Below are positions 35,601 to 46,500 of a stretch of 64,000 nucleotides of DNA, piece after piece (positions within the stretch are counted from its first letter, which is position 1; every line of letters begins with the position of its first letter). Origin of the DNA: Cristatella mucedo (Eukaryota > Bryozoa > Phylactolaemata > Cristatellidae); assembly GCA_009760855.2 (NCBI GenBank), contig WPIO01000016.1:1409001-1473000 (forward strand). Reading direction: 5' to 3'. The translations under genes and the position numbers were made by a program. The notes beneath the pieces were generated by a model that ran no database searches, was not told the DNA's origin, and worked only from the letters and a program-made list of their open reading frames with translations.

Positions 35601-36124
35601 GAAAAAAAAGCGTACTTAACCGGGATGCGTACTTAAACGGGTGCGTACTTAAGCGGAGGCTATTGTATCGCACTGTAACGTCACCAGCTAACTGCTCGAT
35701 AGCTGCACAACACTAGAAATAAAAATTACAGGGGTATGCTAGCTGGGGGCAGTCGCTCCCCAATGCAGTGCTGCAAACTAGCCGGTGTAGGTACCCCAAT
35801 CTCTGACATGCAAGCCATTTTTTCGCGAGCCACAGCCTCTATTCTGCAGAATAAATTCACGGTATACTCACAAAAACCTAGGTTCCCTGCGATTAACTAA
35901 TGAGCGCTGCAGCAATAACTCGTGCTGCTAACGGACGCTATCGGCAGCCAGGGGCCTCTATTACAGTAAGCCTGCAGCGACTACAGCAGCTTACCTTTCA
36001 AATCGACTGAATACTGGCAGCCTTTGCACAGAATTATGTCTCCCTGTCCTGGTAGTGGAAGTATTGCACCACACCTCGGGCAGAAATCGGCCTCCCCGGT
36101 GAAATAAGCCTTAGTTGCAGCCAT
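32515..36124 (-). CDS. POLR1H: RNA polymerase I subunit RPA12 (POLR1H/ZNRD1), last exon missing
   Basis: RPA12 is a small Pol I subunit related to TFIIS. Its C-terminal zinc ribbon reaches the active site and promotes cleavage of backtracked rRNA transcripts in the nucleolus. Exons 36124-35995, 33669-33572 and 32624-32515 join with GT/AG sites and phases 1, 0 and 2, giving 112 residues plus a split codon (human 126). The N-terminal ribbon has C15/C18 (CPRC) and C33/C36 (CKGC). The C-terminal ribbon has C81/C84 (CGRC), C109/C112 (CTEC) and the signature RSADEGQT at 97-104, with the acidic pair D100-E101 needed for cleavage. The last few residues after CTECG lie in an exon I could not find. A pogo-like element and a Tc1 fragment occupy intron 1. 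Confidence 0.95.
33572..33669 (-). CDS. POLR1H: POLR1H exon 2 (linker)
   Basis: The acceptor is TTTTGCTGCAG and the donor is GTAAGG at 33571. It encodes FHGAVIYTEYNFNK to SSASSGPT, corresponding to FEGKVVKTSVVFHQ..EGPECQGPV in human. Phase is 1 in and 0 out. Confidence 0.88.
34220..34395 (-). mobile_element. Tc1/mariner transposase fragment, copy 1
   Basis: The minus strand reads MDNDPNCT and then PWLAGQSPDLNHNQHLWN, the block around the catalytic Asp of Tc1-type transposases (D-NDP..SPDLNPIEHLW). The fragment is broken by frameshifts. It matches 37390-37530 closely. Confidence 0.85.
34396..34885 (-). repeat. LINE-B 3' segments
   Basis: Two joined LINE-B-like 3' segments: GGATGTCATGACTTCATTTG with GATCTCCAAAGGATTTGAAG, then GTGGTTAGTGGCAGCATGCA with AAATGTGGTCAAGTCAGGAG. 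The second ends abruptly at the pogo remnant near 34885. Confidence 0.78.
34886..35660 (+). mobile_element. pogo/Tigger-like DNA transposon, 3' remnant
   Basis: Plus-strand frames (to 35109, 35087-35287 and 35291-35575) carry the tail end of a DDE transposase of the pogo/CENP-B type. The acidic segment SELEDFVHVDDEKNEEYVD and DIEDQLLLCSEV precede a basic end, KRKKLQNLHQMTIHDMF. Frameshifts and stops break it. It ends in a terminal repeat with three GCGTACTTAA motifs (35607-35656), and TA at 35664 fits the usual target duplication. The 5' half is missing, cut by LINE sequence. Confidence 0.78.
35995..36124 (-). CDS. POLR1H: POLR1H exon 1 (start and N-terminal zinc ribbon)
   Basis: ATG at 36124 opens MAATKAYFTGEADFCPRCG, followed by ILPLPGQGDIILCKGC; human has LDFCSDCGSVLPLPG at this point. 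The donor is GTAAGC at 35994, phase 1. Upstream, GTAAGT (revcomp near 36185) and CTGTTAG (near 36131) could bound a 5' UTR intron of about 50 bp. Confidence 0.95.
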
Positions 36125-36189
36125 CACGCGGCTCTAACAGGAAGCACAACACTCCAGCATCCCGCCGGCAGCGGGTACTTACCGGAAAG

Positions 36190-36550
36190 CGGTTAATGTC
36201 GCTACTGTAAAATGATCGCTTACAGTGGTATCTTATTCTCGTGCTGCACTTATAAGACATTAAATTTAGTAGCTCATCTAATTTTAGTAAATATATTTAT
36301 GATGACAGCTTCCTTACAAAGGCGTACTAACGGTGGACGTGGCTGCGTAACAGTAACATCCGTGCTCATTATCGCGTACCGTAACCGCTTGCGTGTTATT
36401 CCGACTCTTCCTAGCGCCGTAGGTCAGTGCGAATTTAATAACGCCAGTCCTCATTTGCAACAATATTTCACTTAGAGAAGCTGCCATTTTTTATGTACGC
36501 AACTACGTGCATCAATTGGGCGCAGCGATGCCGACTTAACGGCATTCTCT
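36190..36550. promoter_or_regulatory. POLR1H: probable POLR1H upstream region
   Basis: Unique sequence between the POLR1H start and the next LINE tail. I see no TATA box or other gene; the promoter is inferred only from position. Confidence 0.35.
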
Positions 36551-36554
36551 ATCG

Positions 36555-36860
36555 AATGGTTAATAATAATAGATTTGATATAGCGCCCTCAGAGAACTAA
36601 ATCTCTGTCTAGGCACTTTCAATTTGCTGCAAGCAAAGCATGGTCGAATGTTCGTCTATATAATAAAATAATAATAATAGTACATTTGTATAGCGCCCAC
36701 AAGGAATATAATCTCTTTCTAGGCATTTTATATATGCTGTAAAGGAAGCATGACCATATGGTTAGTAATAGCATGGACGCAATGTCAACAAGGATAACAT
36801 AGTTAGAGAAAACTTGCACAGGTCAAAATGCAAAGATGAGGTTATTACTCGACGTCGGTG
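36555..36860 (-). repeat. two LINE-B tails in a row
   Basis: AATAATAATAGATTTGATAT with the AGCGCCCTCAGAGAACTAAA stem, then a second copy from 36665 with GGCATTTTATATATGCTGTA. Both are minus. Confidence 0.85.
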
Positions 36861-37389
36861 CTTTCCGCTAGAAAGGCTTAGAACGTACGCAGCTGAAGTC
36901 TCCGACACCGAAACTGACCGTGCAGGAGACCATACGAAAATTCAGAAAAATCCGAAGTCTACTTGGCTGGCAGCCATTTAATTACACAGCGCTGCGAGCC
37001 CATCGGGATCACCACATCTTAATGCCATTAATAACGGCACTCATTTTCAAGTGCCGAGTCCAAAGTCACGCTGTCACTCGTTTCCGTCCAGAAGCATTCT
37101 CCCAGCAGAGCGGTAGTGTTTAATGCATGTTATTATTTTTTATTATGAGAACCAAGGTTATGTAAGCACATGCAGATACTTTTATAAATAAGAAGGGTGG
37201 TCCGCCCCTATTCTTTACAGCTTTACTGTATTTGCCTGGCCATTGATTCGGTCAGCTTTCGGCAAGCCTCTGGAGTTCACAGTACCGAAGCTACTTAAGC
37301 CAATCAAAAAGATGCTCGGGAGACGATAAGACACATTTTCCAGGATCTAAGTGAGCACTCAGATAGGGAGTCCCACAAATGCTGGACAG

Positions 37390-37530
37390 GGCTCCCACAA
37401 ATGCTGATTGTGGTTGAGATCGGGAGATTGGCCAGCCAACTAAGGACTTGGTAACCCAAGTATGCAAATGATTGCTTTGCTGCCCTTCAAGTAGAATTGG
37501 GGTCATTATCCATTAGCCAAACGTAGTCTT
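37390..37530 (-). mobile_element. Tc1/mariner transposase fragment, copy 2
   Basis: Nearly the same sequence as 34255-34395 (AATGCTGATTGTGGTTGAGA on plus), including the decayed SPDLNHNQHLW block. Confidence 0.85.
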
Positions 37531-37599
37531 AAATAAGAGCTCTGGCACTTAGCAACCCAACATTTTGGACGACCTCTTTGAACACATTCTATCCATAAT

Positions 37600-39300
37600 C
37601 CTACCGATGCCGCCCCAACGGCATCTTAAGTATCAATGTCATTGCCCTGGACCTACTCGATCTATCAGCTGCGTTTGCCACTACTTTTATTTTAGCTAAC
37701 TATTGATCACAATATCGTACTTGAACGACTGAGAACATCCCACTGGTCTGGCAGACGCGATACCGGTGTGGTTCAAATTGTGCCTGCCCGATCGTGTTCA
37801 ATCCACGTTCTGTGGTGGTCGAGTCTCATCAAGCAGACCAATCACCTGTGTAGTTCCACAAAGGAGGTCTGTTACTGTTCTCTAGTTATACCAAGCCTCT
37901 TATTCGAGGCCATGGCACGGGCTATCACGTCTATGCTAACGATACCCAGCTAATCCAAATCCACTGTAGTGAGTTATAAAAAACTGAATGTTTGCCTTAC
38001 AGATATTCGATCCTGGATGTCGGAAAATATGTATGTATGTATGTATGTATCTCCATCAGTAACTCCACAAAGTCATAAAGACCATGTGGGTGTTACGCAG
38101 GAGAGTTTTGTATAGCGCACTCACAGCCTAAGCGGCTTTCGGTACGCATTCGGTACCCACCAGACTTCGTCTCACGCAACAAAGAGAAAGTGGGAAGCAT
38201 AGCAGAGTCAGGAGAACAGTTGAGGTAGTGAGTAGCATAGAAGTAGCAGTTCAGGACCGCTGAAAAAGATGTGCCACAGTCGGCAGTCGGAGAGTTGTTG
38301 TCGTTGCGTAAGAATTGTGGAAGCGAGTTCCACAGTCTAGGACCTGCAGAGCTAAAGCTTCTGTCGCCAACTGTCTTTAAGCGGAGGAATGGGACAGCTA
38401 ATTTATTGTCCACACAGGACCTGAGGGCGCAAACAGGCTGAAACTGATGCAGCAGTTCAGCTAGGTACGAAGGAGCCAAGCCGTGGCGGGCCTTGTGGGT
38501 CAGCGTAAGAACTTTGCTCTGTATCCTTTGCTCAACCGGCAACCATCCTAGCTCTTTCAGCAAAGGTGACACGTGCTCAAACCGCTGGGACTTGAAGACC
38601 AGCCTTGCAGCCATATTCATAGTCCGCTGTAGTGGCATAATAGCTTTCTTTGGTAGCCCAGCCAAAAGGGAATTACAATAATCAAGCCGAGACAGAACTA
38701 AAGAGCTAGTTAATTTTTTTTACAAGCCACTGTGGGAGACAGCTTCTAATCTTGGATAGGGATCGGATGTGATGGCTAGCTGTAGAGGCAGTCTTCTGAA
38801 TGAAGCTTTTGAAATTGAGGCAGCTGTCGAACACGACACCTAGATTACGAGCACGTGGTGAAGGTCGCACAATAGCATCACCTATTAGAACAGCAAAGCC
38901 TTTTAATCCAGCCATACGCTTAGGGTGTCCTATGAGAAGCAGTTCGATTTTATCGTCATTTAATTTTAGGAAGTTTTCCGACATCCAGGATCGAATATCG
39001 GCAAGGTAAGCATTCAGTTTCTCAGTTGCTGCAGCAGATTCCGACGGTTTAAATGACAAATACAACTGAGTATCGTCAGCATAGAAGTGATATCCTATTC
39101 CATGGGCCTTAATTACTTCTTCCAGAGGTTGCGTATAAATGGAGAACAGCAAGGGACCAACCTTAAACAAAACGATGATAGAACGGAAATTCAACTCATA
39201 GGCCGTTTCAAGGATGCAGCTTAATGAAGAGACTTTGCACTTCTAATCGGTGATGCTGTAGTTCATTTAGGTGTCTTACCTGATAACTGCTTACAAAAAA
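37600..39300 (+). repeat. old LINE-A copy, split by a younger LINE-A
   Basis: The plus-strand RT remnants at 37640-38030 contain DLSAAFATT, NIVLERLRTSHWSG and DIRSWMSEN. The copy stops at 38030 and resumes at about 39220 with [15 protein letters not shown]. The minus-strand element between interrupts it at the same position of the protein. Confidence 0.85.
38031..39205 (-). repeat. LINE-A, 1.2-kb 3' part with reverse transcriptase
   Basis: The best preserved LINE here. The minus strand has a 162-codon frame (39194-38706) with [17 protein letters not shown] and the catalytic [11 protein letters not shown], then a 190-codon frame (38665-38093) with NMAARLVFKSQRFEHV, LKELGWLPVEQRIQSK and FSSAGPRLWNSLPQF. 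It ends in (ATGT)n at 38031. The N-terminal endonuclease is absent, as in 5'-truncated copies. Confidence 0.93.
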
Positions 39301-40330
39301 CTTTATTAAGATCCTTTTAGCAGCTAGCAGATATGCTGGTCTAACGCCGGGAAGCAGACCTCAAGAGTCCTCTAGCCGGGCGTGGATAAATGATACTCCG
39401 CAATATTTTAGGATGCAATCTTTTATCAGGATTTGCTTGTCGTTGAGTTGAATGATAGTGCTGGTGGCCTTATTCACAGGCCGACGGAGTCAAGCTATCG
39501 CTCGCGAGATTGAGGCTCTCGAGCGAGTGAGGCTCTCGCGCGAGATCGAAAGAAATCTTTGCAGCAAAGAGGGCGGCTGTTGTATCGGTTGTTCACTAAA
39601 TTTGCATTGCAAAAGTGAATGCATTGAATGGATGTGTTCGTGCTTGCTTATTCTAGCAAATATAAACTCACCGTGTGCCGGAAAATAAACCGAGTACAGT
39701 ACATCGGCGTTTTGAGTTGATTTCGCCCTTTCCAGTAAGCGCACGTAGCGTGGCGCCGCCGTCGAGCGCGGCGGTAGATGGGCGGTAGCCAGCAGGAGGA
39801 AGTGAACTGGCAGCGCGGCACAGGTGCGGAGCGCTCAGCGATCTACTCTTCATCACCGCTGCGCTTGCCCTCACCCTGGTAAACTCGGGTGCGAGCACTG
39901 CCCTAGCAGACGCGCCGCCGCCCGGTGGCGGTCAGGAGAACTGTGCGGTGACGCCTGAGGCTGCGTCAGCGGAGGAGCCACGAATCGAAGTGCTCCGGCC
40001 CAGTTCCGGTTCAGCACGGTGGACGTCTGGATAGAAAACGGAATAATATTCTCGCATGAGCACCCAGAAGTGGAGCTGCTCGCCGTGGGACACGGGCTGA
40101 CGGCAACTACCAAGCTGGCGCCGACCACCGAGTCGAACAAGAGGGACTCTCCCACTATATGACGCCGGATAACTGTATGACGCCGCATGCACTGTATGAC
40201 GCCATATAAATAAATTAGCAGAACATAAAAGTGAGTACGGTGCATCGGCGTTTTGAAGCGTGGTACTAGTTATTTGGCCAGCATCTTCCACTACGCACCC
40301 GGGCAGCTGATATTTTTTATGTGCCGCTCT
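39300..40330. other. unrecognised unit flanked by a short direct repeat
   Basis: A motif near GAGTACRGTRCATCGGCGTT followed by TTGA occurs at about 39693 and 40233. The sequence between is GC-rich. One plus frame (about 39960-40160) reads FSTVDVWIENGIIFSHEHPE and LLAVGHGLTATTKLAPTT before a stop. Three TATGACGCC motifs sit at 40145-40210. It may be a decayed LTR or other retroelement; I recognise no family. Confidence 0.4.
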
Positions 40331-40339
40331 GTTTTGTTC

Positions 40340-40680
40340 CAAGTTTTTAAGGTGGTCGCCTTTAACGACCACGGTGGAACTCGCTTCCACAATTCTTACG
40401 CAACGACATCTACTCTCCAACTGCCGACTATGGCACATCTTTTTCAGCGGTCCTGAACTGCTACTTCTACGCTACTCACTACCTCAACTGCTCTCCTGAC
40501 TCTGCTATGCTTCCCACTTTCTCTTTGTTGCGTGAGACGAAGTCTGTTGGCTACCGAATGCGTACCGAAAGCCGCTTAGGCTGTGAGTGCGCCATACAAA
40601 ACTCTCCTGCGTAACACCCACATGGTCTTGATGACTTTGTGGAGTTACTGACGGAGATACATTACATTACATTACGGTCA
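40340..40680 (+). repeat. LINE-A 3' end
   Basis: [20 protein letters not shown] and FSLLRETKSVGYRMRTES are followed by the 3' UTR and an ACATTACATTACATTAC tail. Confidence 0.92.
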
Positions 40681-40689
40681 AAGCTGGTG

Positions 40690-41165
40690 TATTTGACGAC
40701 GTGATTTGACGACGTTTGAGGTCGTTGACTCGAACCCAGTGGCCTATATAAACAAAGCGCCAATAAGGCGCCGATCAAGTTCTCTTTGGGCGCTGCGCGT
40801 ACGAATTATGCTGGTGTGTATGAGCGTTTTCGGCGTGTTGTTTGGTCATGTAGGAAATTCGTTATGGGCACTTCAAATGGCATGGCTGTTTCCAGCGGAA
40901 ACAGGAAAAGTAGCAGCAGATCTGAGTTGCTGGCATCGAATTTTGACCTCAGGCGTCCAAACAGGTAACCGGAGCCGTGTATAAAGCTGGGTCGGATGCA
41001 AGCGGGGCCAGCGCTTAGTACGTCCGCCTTCTTTTTTCTGAGAGACTTATACTCGCCTTCGATGACCGAGGTCGTGGGCTCGAGCCCACGGCACGTGTGA
41101 AGCACCGTGATAAAGATTAAGTTTAGTTTCCCTAAGGCGCTATACAAACGAATTATATATATGTA
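40690..41165 (+). repeat. two SINE2 copies
   Basis: 40690-40805 has GACTCGAACCC and GCGCCGATCAAGTTCTCTTT. 41060-41165 has GACCGAGGTCGTGGGCTC, GAGCCC and CTAAGGCGCTATACAAACGA. The stretch between is unrecognised. Confidence 0.72.
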
Positions 41166-41540
41166 TATGTATGGCTGCCAAGCAGTACCCTGTACGAGTC
41201 ACAACTTATCTGTTTAGGAAATTAGCAGGAGATTCTAGCTCATTTACATATGGTAAATACCAAGGTACCACCTAGGTACTTCCGGTCATGAATGATCGGG
41301 TGAGCTCCATCAGTCGGAACATTTTTAATGCTGAAAGATTTTCAAGTTCTTACTACCAGGCCGCCGAATTGTTGCTGTAAAACCGTCGTCTTTATTCTGA
41401 CTCAGTTGCTAGCTGCTCCACGAGATTGCTCAGGTGAACCTCAGTCTCGGGTACACAAACCCTTTATCCAAGCCGTGACAATCCGAGGGTGCTACTGAAA
41501 CGCTATGCTTAACTCACGATTTATTTGACATGCCCTGGGT

Positions 41541-42010
41541 AATGTAATGTAATGCATCTCCGTCTGCAACTCCACCGACTACGTGGGTGTTACGCAGGAG
41601 AGTTTTGCATAGCCTACTCACAGCCTAAGCGGCTTTTGGTACGAATTCGGTAGCCAACAGATTTCATCTCATGCAAAAAAGAGATAGTGGGAAGCATAGC
41701 GAGTCAGAAGAACAGTTGAGGTAGTGAGTAGCATGGAAGTAGCAGCTCAGGACGGCTGGGAAAGATGTGCCATAGCCGGCAGCAAGCGAGTAGTTCATTG
41801 CCTAAGAATCGTAGAGTTCCACAGTCTAGGACCTGCAAAAGCTTCTGTCGCCAACTTCGGTCTTTAAGCAGAGGAATGCAACAACTAATTTATTGCCCAT
41901 ACAGGACCCGAGGAGGCTGAAACAGCGGTGCAGCAGCTCAGCTCAGCAGATATGGAGGAGCCAAGCCGTAGTGGGCCTTGTGGGTCAGCGTAGGGTACTT
42001 TGGTGACCCA
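41541..42010 (-). repeat. LINE-A 3' part, decayed
   Basis: It begins at the GTAATGTAATGCATCTCCGT tail and contains the complement of the AGPR.W..LP and LLHQ blocks, with indels. Confidence 0.85.
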
Positions 42011-42731
42011 AACTTTGAGTTACATCTTAAGTGATATTTGTAGCAAATTTTTCCACAACTAGCGTCGGATTATAAACTTTTCTCTGCCTCCATTTGCATG
42101 TATTTTTGGTTATCGACGTCATTAATCACCATCTGCAGTTGCAACTTATACTGACAAGCAATAATGTTCATCGGAAACTGGTTTCCGACCGCTTGGTTCT
42201 GGTAGTTCTTATGCATTGGCGAGTCTTCAAAAAACGCTTAGATGGCACCTCAAACATGAATGAATACATGTGCAAATCGAATGTAATCCTAAAATTTGAA
42301 TGTGCCTACTCAGCTCGAAATAGCTGATAAGCTTGATACGAATGGTTCATGATAGGGGCTATCCTAACAGGACAAATATCGTGCCCATTTGTTCAACAGC
42401 ACGAGTAAAATCCTGAAAATGTAGCCCACACGTAGCGTTAATGGCAAGCTCATAATGGCCACGACTAAGAAGGTCGCTGGGGGTTGTCGTTAGCTAGCAG
42501 CTTTTCCATTCAAAAAAGCAGAGAGAGAGAGAGCCACTAGGCTTCATCTGTCACGGGCGCCTAGATCATACTGACCGAAACGAGAACTCACTAGCAGCAT
42601 TCGTGCAGCCGTCTGGCTGCCAATCAACCGGTCGGCACCTCAAAGGGCATTGCAGTCAGCAACATGTAAGGGGTGAGGCTGCACGGCACGACAGCCCACA
42701 ACAGATCCTGATAAATAGATAAATAAATAAA
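42011..42731. other. no recognised feature
   Basis: AT-leaning unique sequence, with a short (GA)n at 42521. It lies downstream of the MRPS18B stop. Confidence 0.5.
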
Positions 42732-42902
42732 TGCTAGCTGATTTAACAGCCTCTTTTGTATAGCGACAGAAGAGCCTTTCCGGCTATCACCACCGCTTGC
42801 AGTGGCGATAAAGGATCGCCCACTGCAGGATTCGAGCCCACGACCTCGGGGCCGAGGTCGTGAAAAGCAACCGCCTTACCTAGTGAGCCATTACGGCTCA
42901 CT
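42732..42902 (-). repeat. SINE1 copy
   Basis: Full length, with B box GGCTCGAATCC, palindrome and A box. AAATAAATAAATAAATG flanks the tail. It lies about 410 bp past the MRPS18B stop codon. Confidence 0.94.
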
Positions 42903-43314
42903 ATCACCTCTGGTCACCTTTCTGTGCAGTGTACACAGGTAGTGAGCAAATATGGCAGAGGAGCATCTGGAGGAGCCGCAAACCGGTTTTAATTCTCGTG
43001 CAGGCAGAAAGTATCTCCTCCCGAAACACTTAATAGCTCGTCCGACTCGCAAATGCAGGGGCTCGCTGAAAGCTGAACCGACGAAAGCAGCGGCCGCCTC
43101 GCGATCGCCATCGCCGCAGCAGACGGGGAGTGACGGGTGGGCGTGACTGCGCCTCGATGCGAAGCACGGCCGCACACTGAGCGTTCCGAGTCACGACAAG
43201 CGGCAACGACAAGCAGTGCGATCGAGGAGTGCGACCCAGGAGAGGATGGAGCGCAAGAAGCACGTTTCTTCCACGTCGAGGCCTCGGGTGTTATGCAGCG
43301 CAGCAAGGTGAAGG

Positions 43315-43508
43315 TCAAGCCGCCAAAGGCGATGCCGCTTCAGCCGTCGTGGCAGACGATGGAGCACGACAGACCTCGTCCATCTTGCTGCCCGTCGAGT
43401 CCTGCGCCGCTTGTGCTGCTGTCTCGGTCGAGCCTCCTTTGCCTCGCAGCCACGGGTAGTAGTCTGCGTAGTCGTACATGCGCAGCGGCACGTTCCTCCT
43501 CAGGTAGC
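43315..43508 (-). CDS. MRPS18B: MRPS18B exon 7 (C-terminus, stop)
   Basis: The acceptor is GTTGAAG at 43509, which is pyrimidine-poor and the weakest junction. It encodes [20 protein letters not shown], then an Ala/Ser-rich tail ending SPLAA and TGA at 43317-43315. Human has IYHIPQVEPRD..DPWYPWY here. Confidence 0.85.
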
Positions 43509-46500
43509 CTTCAACGAGCAGTCAGCCCAGTCGGAGCGATCAAACTCGCTGCCTCCTAGCACAGCGACGGGCGACGCAGGCATAGGCCTGCGCAGACACG
43601 CAGACACGGTCGTGCTTCCGTGCATGCGTGCGCACAGGGCCAGGCAGACCGAGAAATTTAAGCAGAGCTCAATCTCTTTTACTTTTCCCGGGACGACCGG
43701 ATGTAGGTCAGGCTGAAGGAGTGAGGTGCTACACACGCAAGCCCCTTCTGAGAGCTTAGCAACTGTCAGCTGTGCAACTGGGAGGCGAAATAAAAAAGGG
43801 CAGACAATCTTGACCTCGCGACCTTACCAGTGATTGACCAATCGCAGGGGAGGCTGAAGAGGGAGGGACCAGACTTGTTAGAGCTAGCAGCCAGATGTAA
43901 AGGGAACATGCACGCGATCGCCAGTACTCTCACTTCGGCAATCACAGATATAACAATAAAAATGCCCTCCCTGTCACTGCCCTCACAATCTCCTTTGCCG
44001 GGGAGGGACGATATCCAGATTGGGAAAACAGTGTGATGCAGCCGGCTTGGTTCAGCGCACGACCTAGTGGCCCAGTGGCCGGTGACCTAGCTGACATTGC
44101 AAGCAAGGTAGCACACACGTCGTGGCCCTGCATTCGGCATAGAGCCGGCCGGCGTTCGTTTCTTCCTAGCATCTATGGCTCTTAGCCAGTTAATGGCTGC
44201 GCTTCATTACCTAATGACGTCAGTACGCTCCGTTCTGTTACAGCAGCCAACTAGCGACCGACAGCAACCGATGACAGCAAAGCACGCACAGCTGCCTCAT
44301 CTTTATAAATACTTCGCCCGCGACAAAATGGACCGCAAATCAGGACGTGTGCGCACAGGACAGCATGTGGGGGGGGCCTTGCATGGAGGAGGCGTGAGCA
44401 GCAGGAGGCCACGTGACATACCCAGGTCCTGGGCCTGCTCCACGGCCACGAGTAGGGCCTTGTGCTGCTTCTGGCAGATGCCTACAGCAAGCGAAGCAGC
44501 GTGAGTAAGCAGCACTGAACTTCGTGCCGACCGACCGACCAACCCCCTTCCTCCCACAGAAGACTGCTGCACTGTCAGAGTGCCAGCAGCACCTTCCACG
44601 GGCCCCAAGGTGGTGCGCCGAGGTTAGCACTGTAGGAAGCCTCCGTCTTAGCTGGCAACGCCACCTGCAACCCTGCAACTCTGCTCGATGTTGCTGCAGG
44701 TGGCGGTCTATTGAGTGACTGCACACGCACGCACGAGCACACACACAAAGGGCTTTTGCTGCTAAAACTATTTGCTGCACTCCAGTGTTGGTCAACTGAA
44801 AAAAATTCATAAAGTAAGCATGCAACAATTGACGAGATAGTGCAAAGAAGTGGATCCTGTTGCACTCCGATGGACTGCAAAACGCACAAAATTGAAACGA
44901 GACAGATAAGCTAAAAATGCGTGTAAGTCCACTTCGAATGGCCACACAGAAGCAAATTCAAGCCCCATGCTACACAGCCGAGAATAATTACTTTATAGCT
45001 GGATAATGCAGGGGACATATAGACTGATAGCGTTGAGGCTATTGATTGACGTGCAGTAGAACCAGAGGCAGCTGCAGGAGCAGCAGAGGCAGGTGAAGTA
45101 GAGGATACAAGCTAATTCATTTCTGGCTGTGTGAGACAGCCGACTGCCTAATAAGAGCCAATGGGATCAAGGGCTAATGCATCAGTCTTTTACAAGTTCA
45201 GACAGGAACAACGCGATGAGTTTTTCTCATGGCGACATGATACCTGAACCAAACGAAAACTCCTACATACCACATGTCTTTATTGATAGGCTAACCAAAA
45301 CAAATAGTCAAAACAGAGCAGAAAATAGTCAAAAAGTCCTTCACTGGCCCGGCAGTGTGCTTAGGGTCGTCATGCCAAATATAACGACCCCCAACACAAG
45401 AGTATTTGAGCTTTGAAGCCCAACTTGCTCAACCAACGATATTTTTGAGTAGAATACTTTTTGACGAGTCCTCGTTTGGCGTTTGTGCGGTGGCCTAGCC
45501 AGCCGCCTGATAGGAACCCCATAGAACGGCAATGGAGTGACATCAACAGGCCGCCGAGGCAGGGTATTCGACCAACATGAGCAGCCGACCTTTTCAGTGG
45601 AACTTAAGGCTCAGTGGAAGTTGCTACAGCAAAAGAGACAATACAGAAGCTGGAGGCCTCTATGCCAGGCCAGATAAGGAAGGCCATAAAAAGGATCTTG
45701 GCAGGATGACGGTCACACTACACGCAAACGTACGTAGCAGTTTTTTATGGGCTGCCAATTAATATTTTCAAAAAATATTAACTGCCAATTAATATTTTCA
45801 AAAAATAAATAAAATTTTTAAATAAATAAATAAATTAACTGCCAATTAATATTTTCAAAAAATAAATAAAATTTATAAATAAATAAATAAATTAACTGCC
45901 AATTAATATTTTCAAAAAATAAATAAAATTTATAAATAAATAAATAAATTAACTGCCAATTAATATTTTCAAAAAATAAACAAAATTTATAAATAAATAA
46001 ATAAATTAACTGCCAATTAATATTTTCAAAAAATAAATAAAATTTATAAATAAATAAATAAATTAACTGCCAATTAATATTTTCAAAAAAATAAATAAAA
46101 TTTATAAATAAATAAATTAATTAACTGCCAATTAATATTTTCAAAAAATAAATAAAATTTATAAATAAATAAATTAATTAACTGCCAATTAATATTTTCG
46201 CTTGTGGTGCACAACTCCTGTAAGCCTGGCATCATAGAAAACCCTGTTATTATTAACCAAACGAATTTACAGCCACAGCAGCGACAGTCATATAGTGAGG
46301 ATTTTTCTTATGACAGACCAAATGTGTTTCACGATCATTGGAAAAGGCAAAACGAACAGCTTCCTTCAAAATAGTGCTGATTGTGGATAATCACGGCATT
46401 CATCTTTAAATATTTTAGGTATACAGAAAAGCGGTCGCCCAGCACATCCATCGGCACAATCTCCACTGCACCACTTACCAGTTTTCTGAAACGAAAGTGC

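Noticed and set aside
46253-46376. Apparent MRPS18B exon reading [15 protein letters not shown] to a stop
   Set aside because: It looked like the helix after TG, but its phase is wrong. The phase-correct and better matching exon ([10 protein letters not shown]) was found at 44422-44481.
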